From: Bacillota bacterium
GTDB lineage: Bacteria; Bacillota; Sulfobacillia; UBA995; UBA9673
DNA length: 40,027 bases
Assembly (NCBI GenBank): GCA_003599345.1
Contig: QZJP01000035.1
Span: forward strand, 1 to 40,027
Direction: 5' to 3'
Shown: positions 34,479 to 40,027 of the stretch, piece by piece
Position numbering within the stretch: position 1 is the first letter of the stretch
Layout of the letters: the number at the start of each line of letters is the position of its first letter
Program-made: the position numbers and the translations under genes
Notes under the pieces: generated by a model
The model's input: only the letters and a program-made list of their open reading frames with translations
What the model was told of the DNA's origin: nothing
Databases searched by the model: none

Positions 34479-35987
34479 TCAGGAGTCCCCGGCGAGGCGG
34501 GCGGCCAATCGAAGCACGGCTGAGGGTGGACCGAAGCGGCCAGAAGGACATGCGGGCTCAGCTACGCCCAGGCATCGGGTGAGGAAGGCCTCGGCCTGAA
34601 GACGAAGGGGCTCACCGTGTAAGGCCACGGTCATTTCCTGTCGGACACTTTGCAGATAGGCCCCATGCTCGTAAGACGCTTGACCGCGGCTATAGGCCGT
34701 CAGGCGGTTGGCCAGGTGGTCCACCTCGTAGGTCACTTCGGGGGTGAACACCCGCACCTGGCGGACCTTGTCCTGGCAAACGTAGGCGGCCTCGAGGCAA
34801 GCCTTCACCCCATTCGACATACTTAGCACCGCTGCTCCCCATCCACCGTCGAGAACCGCGTTGGCGGTCTCGAGTCGACTGCCGCCGGACAGCGCCAACA
34901 GCAGGTCAAGGTCGTGGATCATGAGATCCCACACTATCGCGTCCCGCCGGTTGTCGCCGGCGTAGCCGCTCGCTAGCGGCCTTGCCGGTCCTCCCAGCCG
35001 CCGGGCCTCGATGGCCACCACCGGGTCGGCCGGGCCGACGCGCTCTAGAAGTGCCCGAAGGGCCGGGTTGTGACGTTCCACGAAGCCCACCTCAAAGACC
35101 AGACGGCGGCGAGCGGCTTCGGTCTCCAGGTCCTCGACGAGACAGGGATTAGCGGTGGCTGGTTTCTCGAGGAGGACGTGGCAGCCTGCCTCCAGGGCTT
35201 GCCGGGCCACCTCGAAGTGTGAGGTTGTGGGCACGGCCACGACCACGGCCTGGCACAGCTCACACAGCTCCTCGAGCCCTGAAGCGGCGACGGGACTCCC
35301 TGAGACGTGTGTGGCGGCGCGGGCCCGTTCCTTGTCGATGTCGTACAGGGCGGCGAACCTGACATTGGGCAGCCGCAGGCCGCCCAGGACCCGGGCGTGC
35401 TTGAGTCCCATGCTCCCTACTCCCACAAGCCCCACCCTGAGGGGGGCACCCACGGGGCGGACATTCTCCGACCGGGCCACGCCTGTCCCACCGGGGCGGG
35501 ACAAGGGCCTCGCCGGGTTGCCGGCCACGGTCTCGCCCGCCGCCACGTCTCGCGTCACCACCGCGCCGGCCCCGACCATGGCCCTCTCGCCGATGACCAC
35601 CCCCGGGAGGATGGTCGAGTTAGCTCCAATGGTAGCCCCTTTCCGGACAATCGTCGGGAGGAGGCGCCACTCACCTGTCGCCCGGGGGTACCTATCATTG
35701 GTGAAAACCACTCCGGGTCCCACGAAGACCTCGTCTTCGAGGGTCACGCCACGGTAGAGTGAGACACCGTTCTGGATTTTCACGCGGTCGCCGATGACGA
35801 CGCCGGCATCAACGTACACGTCCTTGCCCAGGACGCAATCGACCCCGACCCGGGCTCCGTCCCGCACCTGCGCCCCCACCCAGACGCGAGTCCCGCGGCC
35901 GACGCTGGCACCGCCCTCGATGATGGCCGTCTCGTGCTGGAAGTAGTGCTTCCGGCCGGGGTCGTTCGGTGCGCCGGCGCCCGTCAC
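34479..35987 (-). CDS. Fused WlbB-type acetyltransferase / WlbA-type Gfo/Idh/MocA oxidoreductase
   Basis: This 502-residue fusion has two enzymes. Residues 15-162 are a left-handed beta-helix acyltransferase with hexapeptide repeats and the FTNDRYPRA segment typical of WlbB/WbpD. Residues 183-490 are a Gfo/Idh/MocA oxidoreductase with GVGSMG (189-194) and EKPA (Lys275), like WlbA/WbpB. In the UDP-2,3-diacetamido-glucuronate pathway these perform the first (3-OH oxidation) and third (N-acetylation) steps; the aminotransferase between them (WbpE/WlbC) is not in the window. The GTG start at 35987 overlaps the glycosyltransferase stop as GTGA. It probably makes a rare amino sugar for the neighbouring glycosyltransferase. 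Confidence 0.88.
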   Translation of the reverse strand: MTGAGAPNDPGRKHYFQHETAIIEGGASVGRGTRVWVGAQVRDGARVGVDCVLGKDVYVDAGVVIGDRVKIQNGVSLYRGVTLEDEVFVGPGVVFTNDRYPRATGEWRLLPTIVRKGATIGANSTILPGVVIGERAMVGAGAVVTRDVAAGETVAGNPARPLSRPGGTGVARSENVRPVGAPLRVGLVGVGSMGLKHARVLGGLRLPNVRFAALYDIDKERARAATHVSGSPVAASGLEELCELCQAVVVAVPTTSHFEVARQALEAGCHVLLEKPATANPCLVEDLETEAARRRLVFEVGFVERHNPALRALLERVGPADPVVAIEARRLGGPARPLASGYAGDNRRDAIVWDLMIHDLDLLLALSGGSRLETANAVLDGGWGAAVLSMSNGVKACLEAAYVCQDKVRQVRVFTPEVTYEVDHLANRLTAYSRGQASYEHGAYLQSVRQEMTVALHGEPLRLQAEAFLTRCLGVAEPACPSGRFGPPSAVLRLAARLAGDS

Positions 35988-38900
35988 GTCGGGGTCTCTC
36001 CCGAGAGGCCGGGAGAGGGGTCGGGTCGGAGGGCCTCCTCCGCGGCCTCCCTGAGGGCCTCGTCGCCGGGAAATAAGGCGAGGGCTTCGCGGGCCACCAC
36101 TCTCGCCCGTTCAGTCAGGCAGTCCACCAGACCTACCCAAGCCCGCCAGGTCCGCGGGTTCCAGGTGAGGGCCTGGCGGAAGGCCTGTTCGGCATCGTGG
36201 GTCCGGCCCTTGGCGAGGAAACACTCGCCGAGAGTGGCGGCGGCTTCAGCGTCGACTACCCCGCGTCGCAGGCAATCGCTGAGTTCGGCGATGGCCATGG
36301 TGACGAGGCCGACCTTGTGGTAGTACAGGCCCAGGCGGACCCAGGGGACGAGGCTGTCGACGGGCTTCATGAGAGCCAGGGAAGCCTCAAGGAGCGCCTG
36401 GTGGCGCCTCGCGGCCGCCAGCGAGATGATGTCGATGGCCGTCTCAATGTACGTTTGGGGTGTTTCTGAGTAGAGAGCGGCCAGGTCGTTCAGAGCGCCC
36501 CGGGCATCGGCACCGCCGGAGCCGGGTTCGGTTTCATTGGTCAGCCTCCCGAACTCCTCGACCACCGCCAAGAGGAGCGGTGCCCTGACACCGGTCGCAA
36601 GGTTGGCCGCGGCTACCCGGGCTTCGCCACCGCGCGAGGATGCCAAGAGAGAAAGGACAAGCGCTCCAGTGGGGCCCTCCTTACCTGCAGCTCGAAGGTG
36701 ACCAACGGCCTCTTCGTCCCGGGCCAAGGCGAAGCAGGTCAACCCGATTAGGGCTTCGGCTTTGGCCACGCCCTCTTCGCGCTGCTCCGCCGGAAGAAGC
36801 TCCGCGCCCGCTCTGGCCCTGAGAACGTAGGGTAGGGCCCAATCGGGCCTCAGGGCCGAGAGCCAGGCGTAGCCCACGAGAAGATCCACTGCCGGGGTCG
36901 CGCCGTCGGCGGGGATGATTTCTGCCTCGAACCTGGCGCGGGCCTCTTCGCCGAGAAGGACGAGCAATGCCCTCGCGCGCCCTAGGAATGCGGGCACGTA
37001 CCGCAACTCCGCGGCCAAGGCGGAGGCGTAAGCCGCCGAGGCCGCGCGCGGGCTACCCAAATCCAGCCATATGTCGCCTAGATAGGTAGCCGCTCGGTAG
37101 GAACCGACGCCGAGGAGGGTGGGGTACTCGACCGGGGCCTCCCCGAGCGCGAGACAGCGCTCGAAGGCCGCCTTGGCCTCTAGGAGGCGACCCACCGCTC
37201 GCAGCAGTTCACCCTTGAGGAAGTAGACGTCGGTGTAGTTGGGGTAACTTCTCTCCGCCTCAGCCAGCTCCACCAAGGCGTCTTCGTGAGCCCCGAGAAG
37301 GGCCAGCGTGACGGCGGCCCGGAGTCTGGCCTCGGCCGCGTAGACCAGGCTGCTGTCGACCCTTCTTATTGCCTCCCTATAGTGCTCCAGAGCTTCATGG
37401 AGCCTGCCGGCCTTCAGGTACTCCGATCCGAGGTTGAAGTGGCTGAAGGGGTCGTCGAGGTCGGAAGCGTCCTTGGTGACCAGGGCCATGTTGCGCCCGG
37501 CGCGCTGCTTGGCCCGATCGACGGGGTTCAGATAGCCGTAGTGGCGGATGACGAGGTCGGAGATCTTCACCGTCGGCTTTCCGTCCCGCTCAACTGCCAC
37601 CGGGGTGACCTGCTCGTGAACGGCCCTGCGGTATCGGTGTTCAGGGCGGTTTCGGAAGAGGCGGAAGCTGATGTTGGCGGCCTGGTCGACACCCGGGTAG
37701 TTGCCCAGGTAGTCCACGACCCTGAGGAAAAACCCCTCGACTTCGTGGTCCTGGGCGATGAGTTTCTTGAGGAGAGCAGCGTGACCCGGGGCGAACTCTT
37801 CGTCGGCGTCAAGGACAAGTATCCAGTCGGACGAGGCCCTGTCGAGACCGGCGTTGCGGGCCTGGCTGAAATCGCCGTTCCAGGGGAACTCGACGACCGT
37901 GGCGCCGTGTTCGACGGCTATCTCCCTCGTGGCGTCCCGGGAGCCCGTATCGACCACGATGACCTCGTCCACATGGGGGGCTATGCTCCTCAGGGACCGC
38001 GCGAGTCCGACCGCTTCGTCCCTGACGATCATGCACAGCGCTACGGTCGGCCAAGGCAGTTCCGACGCCGCTCCGGTAGCCTCCGCAAGCGAGGTACCGG
38101 CCTCGTCAGGGGCCGGGCCGTCCGCCGCAGGGGGCGCCGGCCGTTCTGCTGCCGCTGGTGTTGACGCGGACGGCTGAACTCCCGGTGCCGGAAGCGGCAA
38201 TTGCGGCAGCACCGATGACGCGGGCAAGGATTCCCGGCCTCTGGAGACCAAGGCTTCGCACCAGGGAGCGATCTCGATTCCCCCGCGAAGTTCGGTCGTG
38301 GCCCGGCCCTTCAAGTACCGGACATAGCGGGTGACAAGTCGGCGGGCGGCGTCCCTGGTCTTGCCTCTCAGGCGCGGCGCGGACGAGAGAACGTTTCCGA
38401 AGCCGAGGTTATACGCGCGTTCCGCCAGGTCGTGGTCCCCGGACGATGCCGCCCTCTCCGCCACGTCGAGTAGAGTCATCAGGACCTTCCCGCGCCGGTG
38501 AGGGTAGGACCCCAGGAGAGCGGCCAGAAGGTCAAGGGCCAGCCGCCCTCCGAGACCGACATGGCCGTCGTAGACCACAGGGGCATCACCTTGTCTGAGA
38601 CACTGGCAGGCGTCGTCCACGGCGCCGGGAAGATCACCGACCTCCTGCCGGAGGCGGGCACGCAGGTACAGAAGGTCTGTGAACCCCGCGTGAACCGAAA
38701 GGCCCCAGTCCAAGACTCGGAGGGCTTCTTCGGCGTTACCGCACTTCTGTTCGGCCAGCGCTAAGAGCTTCACGGCCCGGTGGTGGTAGTGCCGGCTGGG
38801 CTCGATACGGTTCATGACCCTGGCCACGGTAAGGCGGGACTCCTCCGGTCGACCGGTGGAGTAGTAGTGCACGGCCAGGCTGTAGAGGAGGTAGGGGTCA

Positions 38901-39514
38901 TTCGGCTTGGTCTTCAGAGCCTCAAGGAGAAGAGTCTCGTTTCGCTCCGCCTTCCGCCGGCCGGCATAGACGTCCGGAAGGTAGCCCCAGTGATGGACTC
39001 TGATGGTAGTCCGGGCCGGGTGGCCGACCTGCGGTTGCTCATGTACGGATCCGGTATAGCGGTGGCCAGGTGAGTTCCGGAAGAGTCTCAGGCTGGCGTG
39101 GATCTCGGGAGGTGTCTCGTCGTCGGGTCTGAGGTGATTGATGACTCGGAGGAGGAAGCCCTCCGGGCCGCCATTCCGGGCTGAGTCGGTTACAAGAGCG
39201 CGAAGTCGCTCGCGATCCCGGTGGTCGAGTTCTTCGTCGGCGTCCAGGACCAGGAGCCAATCGCCGGTGGCGAGGTCGAGCGAGACGTTACGGGCCCGGC
39301 TGAAGTCGCCCGGCCAATCGATACGCTCCACTCTGGCGCCGTGTTTCTCCGCGACCTCCACGGTCCGGTCCGTCGAGCCGGTGTCTACAACCACGATCTC
39401 GTCAACGAGACCCCTCACGCTCCCGAGGCACCGGGGAAGGTTCTCGGCTTCGTCCCGTGCGATCAGGCAGAGGCTAATAGCGGGTTTATTCCGTACTCCC
39501 GGCTCCTTCCCCAC
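35984..39514 (-). CDS. Large protein with two GT2 glycosyltransferase-TPR units
   Basis: This 1176-residue protein has an internal duplication. Unit 1 has a GT2 domain (about 12-130; DTGSTDR and LDADEE with the DAD motif at 91-93) followed by tetratricopeptide-like helices to about 410. A proline/alanine-rich linker spans about 432-485. Unit 2 has a second GT2 domain (about 488-620; DTGSRDA and DADEEF at 569-573) and a long TPR-like array to the C-terminus. GT2 enzymes transfer sugar from a nucleotide sugar; TPR fusions often glycosylate proteins. No transmembrane segment is seen. The GTG start at 39514 has GTGGGAGG close upstream. It overlaps the sugar-biosynthesis fusion downstream by 4 nt. 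Confidence 0.9.
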   Translation of the reverse strand: MGKEPGVRNKPAISLCLIARDEAENLPRCLGSVRGLVDEIVVVDTGSTDRTVEVAEKHGARVERIDWPGDFSRARNVSLDLATGDWLLVLDADEELDHRDRERLRALVTDSARNGGPEGFLLRVINHLRPDDETPPEIHASLRLFRNSPGHRYTGSVHEQPQVGHPARTTIRVHHWGYLPDVYAGRRKAERNETLLLEALKTKPNDPYLLYSLAVHYYSTGRPEESRLTVARVMNRIEPSRHYHHRAVKLLALAEQKCGNAEEALRVLDWGLSVHAGFTDLLYLRARLRQEVGDLPGAVDDACQCLRQGDAPVVYDGHVGLGGRLALDLLAALLGSYPHRRGKVLMTLLDVAERAASSGDHDLAERAYNLGFGNVLSSAPRLRGKTRDAARRLVTRYVRYLKGRATTELRGGIEIAPWCEALVSRGRESLPASSVLPQLPLPAPGVQPSASTPAAAERPAPPAADGPAPDEAGTSLAEATGAASELPWPTVALCMIVRDEAVGLARSLRSIAPHVDEVIVVDTGSRDATREIAVEHGATVVEFPWNGDFSQARNAGLDRASSDWILVLDADEEFAPGHAALLKKLIAQDHEVEGFFLRVVDYLGNYPGVDQAANISFRLFRNRPEHRYRRAVHEQVTPVAVERDGKPTVKISDLVIRHYGYLNPVDRAKQRAGRNMALVTKDASDLDDPFSHFNLGSEYLKAGRLHEALEHYREAIRRVDSSLVYAAEARLRAAVTLALLGAHEDALVELAEAERSYPNYTDVYFLKGELLRAVGRLLEAKAAFERCLALGEAPVEYPTLLGVGSYRAATYLGDIWLDLGSPRAASAAYASALAAELRYVPAFLGRARALLVLLGEEARARFEAEIIPADGATPAVDLLVGYAWLSALRPDWALPYVLRARAGAELLPAEQREEGVAKAEALIGLTCFALARDEEAVGHLRAAGKEGPTGALVLSLLASSRGGEARVAAANLATGVRAPLLLAVVEEFGRLTNETEPGSGGADARGALNDLAALYSETPQTYIETAIDIISLAAARRHQALLEASLALMKPVDSLVPWVRLGLYYHKVGLVTMAIAELSDCLRRGVVDAEAAATLGECFLAKGRTHDAEQAFRQALTWNPRTWRAWVGLVDCLTERARVVAREALALFPGDEALREAAEEALRPDPSPGLSGETPT

Positions 39515-39540
39515 AAGCCTCCCACCCCAATGGGCCGACA

Positions 39541-39578
39541 GCCCTCGAGCCTAATGCCACGCAAGGTGGCCCGAGGGC
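39541..39578 (-). terminator. Hairpin between DUF6385-like and glycosyltransferase genes
   Basis: GCCCTCG (39541-39547) pairs with CGAGGGC (39572-39578), and inside it GCCAC (39556-39560) pairs with GTGGC (39566-39570). It lies just after the DUF6385-like stop on the minus strand. There is no T-run. It may partly end the transcript of the surface-protein gene before the glycosyltransferase. Confidence 0.4.
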
Positions 39579-39589
39579 GGCTATCAGCT

Positions 39590-40027
39590 TCACACTTGCG
39601 CTTGGTACCAGACGGTCACGCTGGTTGACTGGCCGGCCGTTTGAGACTTATAGGCGACTCTGGCGTAGCGGAGGTACTTGCCGGGTACCAGAGCGACCGA
39701 ACTCGCGGCGGCGACGTTCGTCTCCGCGGTGTCATCTATCCAATCGCTGTTGTTGGGGCTTATCTGAATCTTCACTGTGGCCCCGTTCGTCGCTCCGGTG
39801 TTCTTGACTGCGAAGGAGAACTGGCTTTGCTCTCCGATATCCCGTGCCGTGGCACCCGTGTAGGTGTCGCCCGTCACGAGGCCCGATTCGTTCGTGTCCG
39901 TCGCCAGACGACGGTAGATCATGGTCTGCATGTTACCGCTCGTATCGGTCAAGAGAGCGTGGTTGGTCGTCCCATCGTTACCATAGACCAGGATGCTGTC
40001 GGAGGCGTTCGTGATGTCCCGGATGTC
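39590..40027 (-). CDS. DUF6385-like surface protein (5' end outside the window)
   Basis: The frame is open to the right edge, so the gene is partial: 145 residues and the stop are visible. The visible start of the frame reads DIRDITNASDSILVYGND, a segment I associate with DUF6385-like proteins, and a TTG at 39952 inside it is not the true start. The last 90 residues form a beta-rich domain (VKIQISPNNSDW, KYLRYARVAYKS) that also occurs at the end of the DNRLRE protein at 33467. Rich in Thr, Ser, Asn and Gly, and of lower GC than its neighbours, it looks like an exported structural protein or glycosylation target; that is inference. Confidence 0.78.
   Translation of the reverse strand, partial: DIRDITNASDSILVYGNDGTTNHALLTDTSGNMQTMIYRRLATDTNESGLVTGDTYTGATARDIGEQSQFSFAVKNTGATNGATVKIQISPNNSDWIDDTAETNVAAASSVALVPGKYLRYARVAYKSQTAGQSTSVTVWYQAQV

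Overview
The window looks like a chromosomal segment from a GC-rich, probably anaerobic and possibly thermophilic member of the Bacillota (Clostridia-like). This is an inference. It rests on a tungsten-type aldehyde:ferredoxin oxidoreductase with its own sulfur-carrier protein and a 16-cysteine ferredoxin, on strong AGGAGG-type ribosome sites, on very frequent TTG and GTG starts, and on surface proteins with DNRLRE and DUF6385-like domains that I associate with Bacillota. No rRNA, tRNA, CRISPR array, insertion sequence or integrase was found.

Region 1 (175-27569, + strand) is one co-directional block of 24 genes with very short or overlapping junctions. It opens with a FadR-type GntR regulator. 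It then encodes a D-2-hydroxyacid dehydrogenase, an M24 metallopeptidase-fold protein, two tandem adenine-deaminase-like amidohydrolases, a cupin, a MoaD/ThiS-like protein, a zinc alcohol dehydrogenase, an SDR, an aldehyde:ferredoxin oxidoreductase, a polyferredoxin, an ACMSD-like amidohydrolase, a second cupin, a second M24 protein, a second zinc dehydrogenase, a ribose-type ABC importer (ATPase, permease, lipoprotein), a third adenine-deaminase-like protein, a Gfo/Idh/MocA oxidoreductase, a BKACE (beta-keto acid cleavage) enzyme, a permuted ADP-forming acyl-CoA synthetase, a LeuA-like DRE-TIM enzyme and a second Gfo/Idh/MocA protein. The set reads as import, oxidation, ring or amide hydrolysis, carbon-carbon cleavage through CoA chemistry, and energy recovery as ATP and reduced ferredoxin. 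I do not recognise the substrate. The three 'adenine deaminases' lack the signature motifs of real adenine deaminase, so an undescribed catabolic pathway is the best candidate for something new here.

Region 2 (27570-28237, - strand) holds two small genes: a TIGR04076-like protein and a four-cysteine protein. A 31-bp tandem duplication that carries the ribosome site lies between them. A perfect 11-bp hairpin marks the convergent end with region 1 and lies inside the 3' coding end of the TIGR04076-like gene.

Region 3 (28424-33444, + strand) encodes a secreted lipoprotein serpin, a membrane-anchored M28-type peptidase whose usual catalytic residues are replaced, and an amidase-signature hydrolase whose start overlaps the M28 gene.

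Region 4 (33467-40027, - strand) is a surface and glycosylation locus, transcribed from the right edge leftwards. It has a DUF6385-like protein (cut by the window edge), a 1176-residue protein with two GT2-TPR units, a fused WlbB-type acetyltransferase/WlbA-type oxidoreductase whose start overlaps the glycosyltransferase stop, and a DNRLRE protein with a proline linker and a C-terminal DUF6385-like domain.
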